DNA of 62,000 nucleotides from Prorocentrum cordatum (taxonomy: Eukaryota; Sar; Dinophyceae; Prorocentrales; Prorocentraceae). Both the position numbers and the translations under genes were made by a program. The stretch is taken from the NCBI GenBank assembly GCA_963575745.1, contig CAUYUJ010003669.1:164448-226447 (forward strand), given 5' to 3'. The notes beneath the pieces were generated by a model. It worked only from the letters and a program-made list of their open reading frames with translations, had not been told where the DNA came from and ran no database searches. Shown one piece after another: positions 18,603 to 28,756 of this stretch. Every line of letters starts with the position of its first letter. Positions within the stretch are counted from its first letter, which is position 1.

Positions 18603-21600
18603 GAGCCCGCATCTGTGCGCGTGCCCTGGACTCATCCACGGCCCAGTGGTGCCTCCGCTGTTGCCAACCGAGCAGGAGGCCGCGTGATGAGGCCACATAC
18701 ACAATGCCGCGCACGTTTGCCGACGAACACGAGGACCAGCACGTGCACTCACTCCGACATCCGCTGCTACAGGAACACTACGCCGCAGCAGTTGCCGCCG
18801 CAGTCGCCGATGTCACCACCGCCACCACCGCCGCCATCGTCGAAGTCACTGCCGCCGTATCGCGAGCCTCGTCTGTCACACCACGATCGACCAGCCCGTC
18901 CCCGCGAGACGGCTCCAAGAGCGGAGCGGCCTACGGTAACCTACCGACAAACGAAGATGCCACAGCCCACGGCAGTGACACCGAGGCAAGGGAAACACGT
19001 GAGCACACCCATGTTAGCCCGTGGTCCATCTTTCGACATGTTGATGCTCGTGGTTCCTCTACCGACACGGACACCCAACCACCACGACGGCGAGCACGCT
19101 ATGCATCACCCGCCAGGCCCCAGGCGCCTTCAGGCCCTGGTATGCCCTACGCAGCCCTCAAGCCACCGACGCGCAACTTACGCAACACTATCCAGCGCGA
19201 CCCAGCGGTCCCCGTACCGCCGACGAGCATCCTCAACGCCCTGTACCAAAACGGCTTTGCGCTTGGAAACAGTGGTATGTCTACAGAGGACATCAAAGAC
19301 GCTCTGCGACTCCACGACCATCCTCGATTCACCCATGATCTAACACTCCAAGCGCTGGGGCCGTGGACTGACATCATGCAGAGGCCCCCAAACCGCCTCA
19401 CTTGGGTGCTGGAAGATTCGGGTGGGAACTCAGGCGAGACGATTTTCCCTTATCTCACGTGGGATCTCCGCCAACCCACCACCGACGCGCCCACTGTCTT
19501 CTGGCATGGGACCCGCGGCGACCTTGCCGCCCGTCTCGCTGCCAGCGGAGGGCACCTCTTGCCAGGCCCCCGCCGTGAAGCGAAGGGTCGAACTGGCACC
19601 AACGTTGGCCGCACGTACGTGAGCGTGCACCCTTCGCTGGCCGCGTGGTACGCAATGCCGCCCCACCCGCCCTACAGCCTCGAAGACGACACCCTCGCGT
19701 GGGGACCCATCGCGCTCTGGATGTGCGAGGCCACCCAACCACCGCGCGGTGAGAACAGGCACAACTTCGTGAAAGGGGAGGCCCACGGAGCGCGTCTCAT
19801 CTACCCTCGGGTCCTGAGCCTCCTCATCCGCATGGACTGGTGCGCCCCCACAGAAGCTGCCTCCAGGTGCCGTGCCCTACCACATGCCTATGGCATGGGC
19901 GACTGTGCGCACGCCCTCCACATCGCTGGCTACGATCATCCAGATCTCCGTGAGGCGGCTGAAGCTCACGACCAAGAAGCTAGCACCAGGCGCAGGCTGG
20001 ACATCGCGGCAGCGTGGCCACCGCCGCAGGCACTATACTCGCCAGAGGCAGCGCGAGTATGGGCCAAACAGCACTACGACACTGAAGCAGCCACCAGGGA
20101 CGACCCTAACCAGCCCCGCCCACGCGTCTCGCTTCGCAAGCTCCAGCTGGACCCGAAACCACTCATCGACCTGGTGTACACTGGCTTGCAAGCCGTCCCC
20201 GTGCGGGGGCATCCCGACGCACGCGAGTCGCGCCCCAGCGGCTCCAGCCCTGGGGCCGCGTCTGGCCCACCGCGCACTCACCAGTCAGGTGCCGCCCTGG
20301 CACACAGTCCAGACCGCTCATCGACGACATCAGGAGCCGACGACCGCCGTACGCCTTCCCTCATCAGCGCGGCCGCCGCCCTCGCCCGAGGCCACGCCCG
20401 CCCACGGCGATCCGCCTCCCGCTCGTCACGGCAGAGTGGCGGAAACTCCACCTCGGACAACAGCGACATCGAGACGTGGGAGCACATCGAGACGGAAGAG
20501 GAGCCGACTGCCTACCACGTCCTCGCCTACCACGTCCGCGATGTGCGGGCCCGTGTCAATGCCCCTGGCATCGAGGTCTGGCTTGACCCTGGCGATCACC
20601 ACGACGGCGCCTACTTACCGTGGGGGACGACCGTCATGGGCCATCGCGTTATCGACCCTGCGGTGGCGGGGCGCGACGGCTGGGTCATCCTCCACCACGA
20701 CCACGGCGACACCACTACCAAGCTCTGGGTACCGACCCAAGTCCACGTCAAAGCGGACGACACTTGGCGCACGGTCATGGTACCAGCGGACATGGGGCCC
20801 CAGTGGATCGAGCGCCATGCCGAGGACGCTCGCCTCCCCGCCGAGGTCGTCCGCACTACAGGCCAATCCTGGTTTGCCGACGTCTGGCCCTTGTGGGATC
20901 GCCCCCGACCTCACCCAGACGACCCAGGCACAAACGAGCATGCGCTCCCGCCCCTACCAGGACGCTGGTCTTGCCTACAGTGCCGATTCCAATGCTGTCA
21001 GTATTGTGCGGCTCGCCGCAACACGCAGCTCGGCACCTCGGGCCAACCAACGTGCCCAGACTGTGCCCTCAGCGGACTACGTGCACTTATGGACTGGTCC
21101 ACGGACTACTCTTGCAACAGCTGGACGTGTGCATACAGCACCGACAACAGGGACTCCGACACATGCTGCCTGTCCAGCAGGTGCCCCCATCCGCCCAGTC
21201 CACACAGCCTGCTCGACGTCCGTGCCACAGGGATGCCGCCGCACATCCTTGCCCGCCAATACGGCAACGCGCCAGCCCACCACGACCTCAAGGAACCCCC
21301 CCGAGCGCCTTCAGGCCCCGGGGGGGAGCCTCCACAACCAGGCCAAGCAGGTTACCAGGGTCAATGGTACTTTCCTCCGAGGCCGCGGCGCGTCCCCAGG
21401 CAGGGACTGCCTGACGGCACGAGGCGGCCACCTGGGTTCACAGGAACGGGGATGCCCGAAGAACCGTCCCCCGACCAACCTCTCTGGAGGGAAGGCTACG
21501 TGCTCTTCGGCCCCCACCAGGCCCTCAAGGAGGACTTCACCTTCAACAAGACGGTCCGCCGACCTTACTCCCTAGCCATCACCAACATGTACAGGGATCG

Positions 21601-24346
21601 TGTCACAGTCAGGACCGTCTGCGAGTCTATCGCCGAGCGCATCCACACTACCCGCACCCGCTGGCGAGATGTGGTACTGTACTGGGACGCCGAGGGTGGC
21701 CCTGGGCCTCAAGCTCTCGACTATGACATGCGACTCTGCGACGCCATGGTGAGCCGTGCCACGACCGAAGCCGAGCTGAACCACGACCGCAGCAACCGTG
21801 GTAGTTTCTGTCTTTATGGACCAGCGCACCAGCGAGCTGTAAACATCACGGCGCTCTCCGAGCCGCAGAACATCGACTACACGGAGCATGCGCGGCGATT
21901 CTCACCCGTAGGGGAGACCTACCCAGACCATGCCTTCGAGCACGTCTATCGGGGCTGGCAGCGGCCCGACGTGCCCACCATCCTACCCGACACCCGCCCC
22001 CTCTCGAGAGCTGACCAGCAGCGATATCAACAGCACCAGCAGCGCATTCAGCAGCGCGACCAACGCGACGCAGGTCAGCCGAGCACGCCACGCTACCGCT
22101 CCCCCGCGCGCGTCCCGACAGGCGGCAGCACGGTGTACGGCGGGGCTGCCGCCTATCACCGTGGCCCCATTGGCGCCAGGCCCGCGGCGGCTGGAGCAGC
22201 CGCCTCCAGCTACGGCCATGCCCCTCACGCCAGGGTGCACCCAGCGGTCATCGGCTACCCGCGTGCACTCGTGCAGGCCCCCCCACGGGCCACTTCGCCC
22301 GTGCCAGGGTCCACGCGTGCCTGGGGCCACTACCCAGGCCGCCATGACAGCACCCCCAGCAACCAGCCCGCAGTGGTAACCCCTGCGGCTTCAGCCCAGG
22401 GGGCTGCAACAAACCGTGGCAGGACAGGGCGCCCTGAAGGATGGCGTGATGCGAACGTGCGTGCTTGGCAACCGCGCCAGCACACGCCCCCGCCAAACGT
22501 GGCCGCAGCGCTGCGCCCTGCCCAGGCAAAACCTGCCCCACCTGAGCGGGAGAGGCAGCCGCTCGTCCCGCTCGTCCTCACGTACACCCAGGCGCATCAC
22601 AGCGCCTCCCCGCGGCACAGCGAGGGAAGCGCCCATCACGTCAGCCCCCGCCCCGACGCTGTCGACCCTGACCAGGCCACAGCCACGGCGGAGGGCGGCA
22701 CAGGCGGCTCCCGCCAGCCCAGCCCAACACCCTGCGCGGCGCCGATCCGCTCCCCGAGCAGGGCGGATTCCGAGCGCGCTAACGCCCAGGCGACCTCGCC
22801 ACGCGACCGCCACACGGGCGGGCGCGTCCCGCGCAGCAGGTCCTGCAGCCGCCACAGCTCGCGCAAGGCCCCTGGGAGCTCCACGAGCTCGCCGCCTCGC
22901 GAGACTCAGGCTGATGGCCGAGCCCCCGAAGTGGTGCCACGCTTCGGTGCCAGCGCCATCGAACCTGGCCAGGTCGACCTCGAGCCGACGCCGTCCACGG
23001 ACCACGAGCTGCCGCTGCCCACCCGCGTGGTCGTCCCCATCGACGAGGCGCCGACCTTCGACCCGTTCAAGAACAAGTACCGCGTCAAGGACCTTGCGGC
23101 GGGTTTCGGCGGCGGCTCACCGCTCTCACCTCAGAGTCGGGGCGGAGCCCCCGCCACCTCAGCCGCTGCCGCGGCAGCGGCGGCCCCGCGTGGAGTCAGC
23201 CCTGTCCGCAACGCGGGCCTCACGGCAGCGGGCATGGACGAGGCCCAGCGCCAGGCCACCGACCGCGCTGCTCGAGCTGTTCCACCAGATGCTGCTCATC
23301 ACGGTACTGACGGGGCGGGCGCGCCGCCGCAGGACGGACCAGCGGTGTCGCGTGCGCAGTATATGCGCGTGCGTTGTGCCGCTGCCGCGCCGAGCCGCCG
23401 CCGCTGGTTCGCTTTTGCTTTTGTGTTCGGCAGGACGGATCGAGGAGTCGCCTCCCTCTCCCTCTGCTGCCGTCTCACCTCTCCTCCCCTCGTCCCCTAT
23501 GGTACAGGAGTGAGGAGGATTTTTCGAGGCAGTTTTGCTGATGTTTATGAACCCCCCCTGGCGCAGTGCCGACCATGTCTCGCCTATACTTCTGGCCTGA
23601 CGGCGGCTTCAGCCCCGGTCAAGCCAATCTGTAGGAACGCCATGAGCTCCTACTGTGGCCAAGCCTTCTACCTGGGTGAGGGCCAGGCTGCCCTCCACCG
23701 TGCGGGGCGTGCCAACCCCAGCTCCACCGATGGAGACGGGCCAGGTCGCTCCATCCACCTCGTCAGCCTAAACATCACCAGTCTCTCAGCGAACTGGCCA
23801 ACCATCACCGCTCTTGGTGTCGACCACAACGCCGCAGTCATAGCACTGCAGGAGACCCGACATGCCAAGCCGACCAGACAAGCCATCGCTACCAACGCCG
23901 CCAATCCACACCACGGGGGATACCACGCCAGTCTGGGACCTGACCTGGATCTGGCGCGAGCCCAGCGCAGAGCTGCCCACGGCGGCACAGACCACACCGT
24001 CGTGGGCAACACTGGCGCCTCGGGAGGGGTCGCCATCCTCTCTAAGGATGCCATTGTCGACTCCACTGTCGACGACACTGCGCCCTGTATCGTCACCCTC
24101 AAGGCCAAGAAAAGATGGCACGAGGCCTTCCTCCCGCTCTGCACCCAGCACCGCCGCAGGCGGCGACGAAACAACCACGGGCCCGCTGGGATCTACATTG
24201 CGAGCCTCTACGGGGTCGCTGGAGGAGACAGCACCGACTTGTTTCGGCTGCTGACTGCGCCGCCGCGAGGGTCGGCTCAGCCCCGTATTTCATTTGCATG
24301 GACGCCAACACGAACATCGACGACAATCCACACCTGCTGCACATGA
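18524..24346 (+). CDS. Retrotransposon ORF2 N-terminal region with ART-like segment, Cys cluster and APE endonuclease
   Basis: Residues are numbered from 18524, which is not an ATG. The first ~230 residues are low-complexity. About 320-430 resemble the ADP-ribosyltransferase (PARP/Tpt1-type) fold: FWHGT with His328, then GRTYVSVHPSLAAWYA with Tyr365, then a hydrophobic strand ALWMCEA (around 402). About 817-847 is a Cys cluster (C-x2-C-x3-CC-x2-C-x15-C-x2-C), probably zinc-binding. A long Arg/Pro/Ser-rich disordered part covers about 1150-1560, including SR-type repeats (SRSCSRHSSRKAP). From about 1740 comes the APE-like endonuclease: LVSLNITSLSANW, catalytic-type LQETRH (Glu1777) and GGVAILSK. 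The endonuclease then leaves this frame (about 24230-24285) and continues in the next entry. The ORF is far longer than the usual LINE ORF2 N-terminus. Confidence 0.55.
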   Translation: MPPGGVACGLLLVGAKLLAQGAVGHVGARICARALDSSTAQWCLRCCQPSRRPRDEATYTMPRTFADEHEDQHVHSLRHPLLQEHYAAAVAAAVADVTTATTAAIVEVTAAVSRASSVTPRSTSPSPRDGSKSGAAYGNLPTNEDATAHGSDTEARETREHTHVSPWSIFRHVDARGSSTDTDTQPPRRRARYASPARPQAPSGPGMPYAALKPPTRNLRNTIQRDPAVPVPPTSILNALYQNGFALGNSGMSTEDIKDALRLHDHPRFTHDLTLQALGPWTDIMQRPPNRLTWVLEDSGGNSGETIFPYLTWDLRQPTTDAPTVFWHGTRGDLAARLAASGGHLLPGPRREAKGRTGTNVGRTYVSVHPSLAAWYAMPPHPPYSLEDDTLAWGPIALWMCEATQPPRGENRHNFVKGEAHGARLIYPRVLSLLIRMDWCAPTEAASRCRALPHAYGMGDCAHALHIAGYDHPDLREAAEAHDQEASTRRRLDIAAAWPPPQALYSPEAARVWAKQHYDTEAATRDDPNQPRPRVSLRKLQLDPKPLIDLVYTGLQAVPVRGHPDARESRPSGSSPGAASGPPRTHQSGAALAHSPDRSSTTSGADDRRTPSLISAAAALARGHARPRRSASRSSRQSGGNSTSDNSDIETWEHIETEEEPTAYHVLAYHVRDVRARVNAPGIEVWLDPGDHHDGAYLPWGTTVMGHRVIDPAVAGRDGWVILHHDHGDTTTKLWVPTQVHVKADDTWRTVMVPADMGPQWIERHAEDARLPAEVVRTTGQSWFADVWPLWDRPRPHPDDPGTNEHALPPLPGRWSCLQCRFQCCQYCAARRNTQLGTSGQPTCPDCALSGLRALMDWSTDYSCNSWTCAYSTDNRDSDTCCLSSRCPHPPSPHSLLDVRATGMPPHILARQYGNAPAHHDLKEPPRAPSGPGGEPPQPGQAGYQGQWYFPPRPRRVPRQGLPDGTRRPPGFTGTGMPEEPSPDQPLWREGYVLFGPHQALKEDFTFNKTVRRPYSLAITNMYRDRVTVRTVCESIAERIHTTRTRWRDVVLYWDAEGGPGPQALDYDMRLCDAMVSRATTEAELNHDRSNRGSFCLYGPAHQRAVNITALSEPQNIDYTEHARRFSPVGETYPDHAFEHVYRGWQRPDVPTILPDTRPLSRADQQRYQQHQQRIQQRDQRDAGQPSTPRYRSPARVPTGGSTVYGGAAAYHRGPIGARPAAAGAAASSYGHAPHARVHPAVIGYPRALVQAPPRATSPVPGSTRAWGHYPGRHDSTPSNQPAVVTPAASAQGAATNRGRTGRPEGWRDANVRAWQPRQHTPPPNVAAALRPAQAKPAPPERERQPLVPLVLTYTQAHHSASPRHSEGSAHHVSPRPDAVDPDQATATAEGGTGGSRQPSPTPCAAPIRSPSRADSERANAQATSPRDRHTGGRVPRSRSCSRHSSRKAPGSSTSSPPRETQADGRAPEVVPRFGASAIEPGQVDLEPTPSTDHELPLPTRVVVPIDEAPTFDPFKNKYRVKDLAAGFGGGSPLSPQSRGGAPATSAAAAAAAAPRGVSPVRNAGLTAAGMDEAQRQATDRAARAVPPDAAHHGTDGAGAPPQDGPAVSRAQYMRVRCAAAAPSRRRWFAFAFVFGRTDRGVASLSLCCRLTSPPLVPYGTGVRRIFRGSFADVYEPPLAQCRPCLAYTSGLTAASAPVKPICRNAMSSYCGQAFYLGEGQAALHRAGRANPSSTDGDGPGRSIHLVSLNITSLSANWPTITALGVDHNAAVIALQETRHAKPTRQAIATNAANPHHGGYHASLGPDLDLARAQRRAAHGGTDHTVVGNTGASGGVAILSKDAIVDSTVDDTAPCIVTLKAKKRWHEAFLPLCTQHRRRRRRNNHGPAGIYIASLYGVAGGDSTDLFRLLTAPPRGSAQPRISFAWTPTRTSTTIHTCCT
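23602..23616 (+). repeat. GGCGGCTTCAGCCCC word, copy 4
   Basis: Exact 15-mer lying just before the endonuclease. The surrounding open frame reads it as AASAP instead of GGFSP. Confidence 0.9.
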
Positions 24347-24660
24347 TGCAGCACGGATGGTTTAACGTCGCTGAAGGCACACCAGACCACACCATGCACA
24401 CGTATGGCAATATCCCTGACTGGGACCGCGTCACCAAGTGCCCCCGCACTTCGCGCATCGATTATATCATCGCCAACCAAGCGGCGCGATCCCTTGTCAC
24501 CGACTTCTGCTATCTGCGAGACTTGCCAGCGAAGTCCCATGTTGGCCTGCAGGTCACGCTCGACCTCAGTCGCCTCGACCATACGGCCCGACGCCTTCTT
24601 GCCCCCACGCCCTACCCCCTAACGATGGAGCTCATGAGGGCCACGAACTGCAGGCATTAG
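24115..24660 (+). pseudogene. C-terminal half of APE-type endonuclease, frame-shifted
   Basis: After a frame change near 24260 the endonuclease continues as YFICMDANTNID (the D-x-N motif), YGNIPDWDRVT, SRIDYIIAN and SHVGLQVTL (the terminal His motif, normally SDH). It then reaches a TAG at 24658. A better linker reading after about 24610 lies in another frame (GHELQALGTLIAGRYQDRME, QADTRDDVERMFALANEASH), returning to the RT frame near 24830. The domain is therefore split by at least three frame changes. Confidence 0.6.
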
Positions 24661-24717
24661 GGACCCTCATCGCAGGGCGATACCAGGACCGCATGGAGCA
24701 GGCCGACACACGCGACG

Positions 24718-27390
24718 ATGTGGAACGCATGTTCGCCCTGGCTAACGAGGCCAGCCATGAATACCATCTCACCCGTCTGCGCGACCTGCCACCTCCACCG
24801 CCAGACCACCCAAAAAAAGAAGCCCCCCACCATGCACGGGCGCACGCCCACGTTCGAGGAGCGACCCGTTGTCCCCCGCGCCTTTCCCACCTACGGAGCT
24901 TCCACGATACACATGAACCGCCTGCGCAAGCTCCATCGGCAACTTTGTGAGCTTCGCTTCATCGGACAGCACCATCATTTAGACTGCCGTGCCATCCCGC
25001 CGTACCTGGCGCAGCGCATCGACTGCACGTGGACCGCGGCCCGCCTCCTCTGTCACAAGCTGCGCCCCACGGTTCTCCTGGCCTTCCCCGAGGCCTGGAC
25101 CCCCGACGAGCCAGCACCTCACGGAGAGCACCTTGACTGTCTGATCCAAAACCTCGACTCAGAGCTGGCGCGACGTGCAAACCGTGCCAAAGCTGAACGC
25201 ATCAAGATATGGGCTGAGGGCGTCCGCGAGCCAAGCGGGCGAAAGGCGGCCATATACGCACGGGCTGCTGACAGCTCGCCCACGGCGTATCTCCGCACGC
25301 CTACCACTCCCGACGATACACAACTCCACTGCGACACCAACGCCTTCAAACCTGACAAAGCTAGCACGGACGATAGTGACGCCGACACCGAAGCTGGCGG
25401 CTTCAGCCCCAGCGACGGTAGTTCGCCCGACACGGACAACGACGAAGACCACACTTGTGAACCACCACCTGCACAGGTCCCCGACATTCTCCCTGCCAAC
25501 GCCATTGTTGCTAATACCAAAGACATGCTTAAGCTCATGGTCGACACCTGGGAGCCCATCTTGGGCAGGTACCGCGCCCGTGCAGGGCATGACGCCGAAG
25601 CCATGCCGACGTGGGCTGACTTCTACGACGAGTACCGACAAGAGCTGCCTACGCCATCACCAGCTGCCCCTTTCCACCTCACCGACGACCAACTCATCCA
25701 CTTCATTCGCACCCGTTCACCGCGCCGTGCGGGGGGACTTGACGGCTGGACAACTAAGGAGGCTAAGGAGTTACCCGACGACATCCTTCGCCTCTTCGCC
25801 AGCGTCTTACGCGCTATGCAACGCACTGGCACCATCCCAGAACCCCTCCTTCACGTGCCAAACCCGTGCCTCCGAAAAGGCCGAGGGGAACTCCCGACGG
25901 ACCAACGACTTCTCTCGGTGCTTTCCGTTTGGATGTACGCGTGGGAAGCGCCAGCTTACCGCAGCCTCACGGACTGGCGGAAAGGATGGACCCACGCCAC
26001 GAGCTTTGGCGCTGTTCCCAAAGCTACCATTGGGGACGTCAGCACCTCTCTCGCCCTGCGCATCGAGCACGCCAGGGCTTTACTCCTGCCCTTAGCTGGG
26101 GCTGCCCTTGACCGACAGAAGTGCTTCGACTACCTCATCACGGACATCTGCCTTAACCTTGCGCTTCACGCGGGGTGCCCCCAAGACATCGTTACTGTCC
26201 GCAGAAACTTCTACAGTCGCCACAAACGCTACATCCGCATGAACGGAGCGTACTCTAAGGACTTGGCCAGGACCAACGGTCACCTCCAGGGAAGCTCATG
26301 GTCCCTGGACGACATCAAGCTGCTCATGTGTGTGTGGACAAAGAGACAGCATCGATACGTTCCTCGATCACTCAGCACTACCTTTGTTGACGACAGCAAC
26401 TCCACTACCCACACCGCGTCTGAGCTGCAGAAATCTCTTGACGAAACCGCCAAGTTTGATCGATTCTCAGGTCAACGCATTCACCCTGGCAAAGTGGCGG
26501 GGTGGGCGCTCACCGACGAGCTTCACGCCGCCGTTACCCAGCTCACTCTGGCGGAACGGCCCTTACGCGTGGTCGACTCCTTCAAGCTCGTCGGGGGTTA
26601 CATCAACGCCGAGGCAGCGCCGGCTCCAGCCGCGCTTAACCTCACGGCCACCGCTGACGCCCGTGTACGGAGGGCGACTAGTCGCCTGCCGCGCATTGGC
26701 AAGCTCCCATCGCCGATGCTTATCAAGGCGCGGCACGCCCGTTCCCTTGCTGCCAGCGTCTGTACCACGGGCACCGACATTCAAGCACCATCAGGCCCAG
26801 CCAAAACTGCCTACAACCACGCCCTCAAGGCGGCTATCCGCCCCAAGGGGAACAAGTGGGTCGAGTTCTGGACTCTCATGGCCGTGTGCGTCCCAGGACA
26901 CGCCCTGGAGATTGACGCCATCACGCAGCGTGAAGCTTTCCTGTGCCTGCGGCGACAGGTTAACCGCGACGTTACACTCTGCGGTCTCGCCAGAGATCTC
27001 CAACACCACGTCCAGACCCTGTTTGGTGGAGGACCTGTCGGACGACTCGTCCAGTCGCTCCAGCAGCTCCGTTGGACCTGGCCCACATTTGGCATCATGT
27101 ACGACGACTGGGGCTGCCAGATCAGCTGGCTGAACTTACCCCAAAACGCCTTCCTTCACATGCTGCGGGCCTCACAACGCAGAGCCTTTCTGAGGAGGAT
27201 CAAGCCACGGCGTCACGACCTTGGATACCTTGCCTCTGTCAGACAGGGCCTCGACCTCTTCGCCAGCACGTGGCTCGCCCGAACGAAAGGAGCAGCCAAA
27301 TGCACTGCCTGGCAGCTGGCGCAGGGGATAGCGAGGAGCGAGGGTCAGCAGCGAGCCCACTGGGGGCCCTCTCCATGGAACCCTCCTCTT
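24718..27390 (+). CDS. Non-LTR reverse transcriptase
   Basis: Residues are numbered from the ATG at 24718; the first ~35 are probably out of the natural frame. RT landmarks in order are RAGGLDGWTTKEAKELP (about 335), QRLLSVLSVWMYAWE (priming-strand region), motif A-like DRQKCFDYL (Asp465), motif B-like NGHLQGSSWSLDDI, the catalytic FVDDS (Asp558, Asp559), and the following helix and thumb region (KLVGGYINAEAA). A GGFSP motif lies before the RT (25396-25410). Catalysis would be target-primed reverse transcription after nicking by the upstream endonuclease. Sequence after about 27390 is microsatellite, so the native C-terminus is lost or was short; the open frame continues to 27855 only by reading through repeats. 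No RNase H or Cys motif is seen at the end. Confidence 0.8.
25396..25410 (+). repeat. GGCGGCTTCAGCCCC word, copy 5
   Basis: Exact 15-mer upstream of the RT core, read as GGFSP (context TEAGGFSPSDG). Confidence 0.9.
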
Positions 27391-27399
27391 GCTCAGAGT

Positions 27400-27504
27400 A
27401 TTGGGGGGGGGGGCCTCTTGGGGCCGCCTTCCTGTGGGCATCGATCAATCAGATGCAGCGGTGGTGGTGGTGGTGGCGGTGGTGGCGGGGGGCTTAAAGA
27501 TCCT

Positions 27505-27554
<50 letters not shown>

Positions 27555-27830
27555 ACCCCACGCACGCACGCGCGCACACGCGCGCACACACACATGCACA
27601 CACACAAACACAACTACAAACACACACACACACACACGCACACACACACCACACCCCACCCAGGACACACACACGCGCACACGCACGGCACGCACGCACG
27701 CGCACACGCACGCGCACACACATACAAACACACACACACACGCACACGCACGCACGCACGCACGCATGCACGCACACACACAGACACACACACACACACA
27801 CGCACACTTCTCTCTCCGGGACGATCGATT
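27400..27830. repeat. (GGT)n, poly-C and (CA)n block
   Basis: (ggt)n at 27460-27490, a C-homopolymer of over 40 nt (about 27508-27554), then imperfect (CA)n/(CACG)n to about 27808. The long His/Thr or Cys/Val ORFs here are repeat translations. Confidence 0.95.
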
Positions 27831-28756
27831 TCGCTTCCTGGGCGGCTTTGACTAAATAATATCAATATTTTTCATAGCGGGAACGCAAAATAAAACATTG
27901 CTTCTCAGAGGAGGGCCCTGAAAGTACGCGACAACATTTCTCAGGCAGGGCACCTCGGAGCATGTTGGAAGCCATATCTGGCGATCTGCGGTGCGGTGGG
28001 ACGGAGGAGGAGGCCATCTGGGGGCATCACTGGCGGCCCTCGTCCTTTCGCCATCTTGGGCAATCTTTGGCGCTCTAAAGAATCGGCCAAACCCTTGCCG
28101 CCTTATACATGTGTATGAGTATGTATATATGTATATATATATATATATAAGTTTGTATAGGTCCAGGGGGGGGGGGGGAGGGGGAGAGGTAAAAAACCAG
28201 GTCCAGAGGGGGGGGGTAGGAGGGGGAGGGGTAAAAAAACCCTCCCAAGGGGAAGAAGGAGGTTGGAAGAGGAAACTCTTTAGGCCACCTACGCCCTAAA
28301 GGGCCGGTGGGATTCGCTAGTAGACAGACCACCTGCGGCCAGAGGGCGGCGGCAATAGTCGCGGTGGCGTTGGAGTGGCGGCACTGGTGGCGGGAGCGGC
28401 GGCAGTGGCGGTAGCAGAGCGGCAGTGACTGGGGCGGGGCGGCAGTGGTGGTGGTGGTGGCGGCGGCGGCGGTTGGCGGCGGCAGCGAGCGGCAGCGGCG
28501 GCGGCGGGCTGCTTCTTCGCCCTGCCCTCCCTGTGGCCCAGGTGGGCAGCGCTGGGCGGCGCTGCTGGGCCTGCCGGCGACTGGTGGCGCGCAGGCGTCG
28601 CTCGAGAAGGCGTTGTTGCTGGGGCTAATAATCACTGCCGCCCCCCCCCCCCCCCTCCCCCGCAGCAGCCGCCGCCCCCCCCCGCCTCCCATGGCGGTTG
28701 GCGGTGGCGCGGGGTCGAGGCAGGGGGGGGCGGCGGCTCGTTGGGCGGGCTAGAAG
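27831..28756. other. Repeat-rich spacer
   Basis: Holds an (AT)n tract (28120-28150), a 42-bp tandem duplication (28160-28242; ggtccag, G-run, gaggggtaaaaaac twice), a (GGC)n/(GGT)n-rich stretch (28340-28510) and C-runs. No gene is supported before 28757. Confidence 0.6.

Larger units (their letters stand above)
13822..27400 (+). mobile_element. Giant decayed non-LTR (LINE-type) retrotransposon
   Basis: A continuous plus-strand coding region of about 13.6 kb in which the reading frame shifts several times: ORF1 (13822-16044 and on in another frame to about 16390), a second region (16556-18602), a long ORF (18524-24346), and endonuclease plus RT (24115-27390). APE-type endonuclease motifs precede an RT with FVDD, the domain order of non-LTR elements. 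Recognisable frame changes lie near 16040, 17750, 18550, 24260, 24610 and 24830, so this copy is not expected to be autonomous. Neither end is sharply defined: the 5' side abuts a (CT)n tract and the 3' side dissolves into G/C/CA repeats after about 27390. Codon use is C/G-ending throughout, like the host exons. Length is unusual for a LINE (commonly 4-8 kb); an insertion of one element into another is an alternative. Confidence 0.75.

Noticed and set aside
27393-27859. Cys/Val and His/Thr ORFs
   Set aside because: Translation of poly-C and (CA)n microsatellites.
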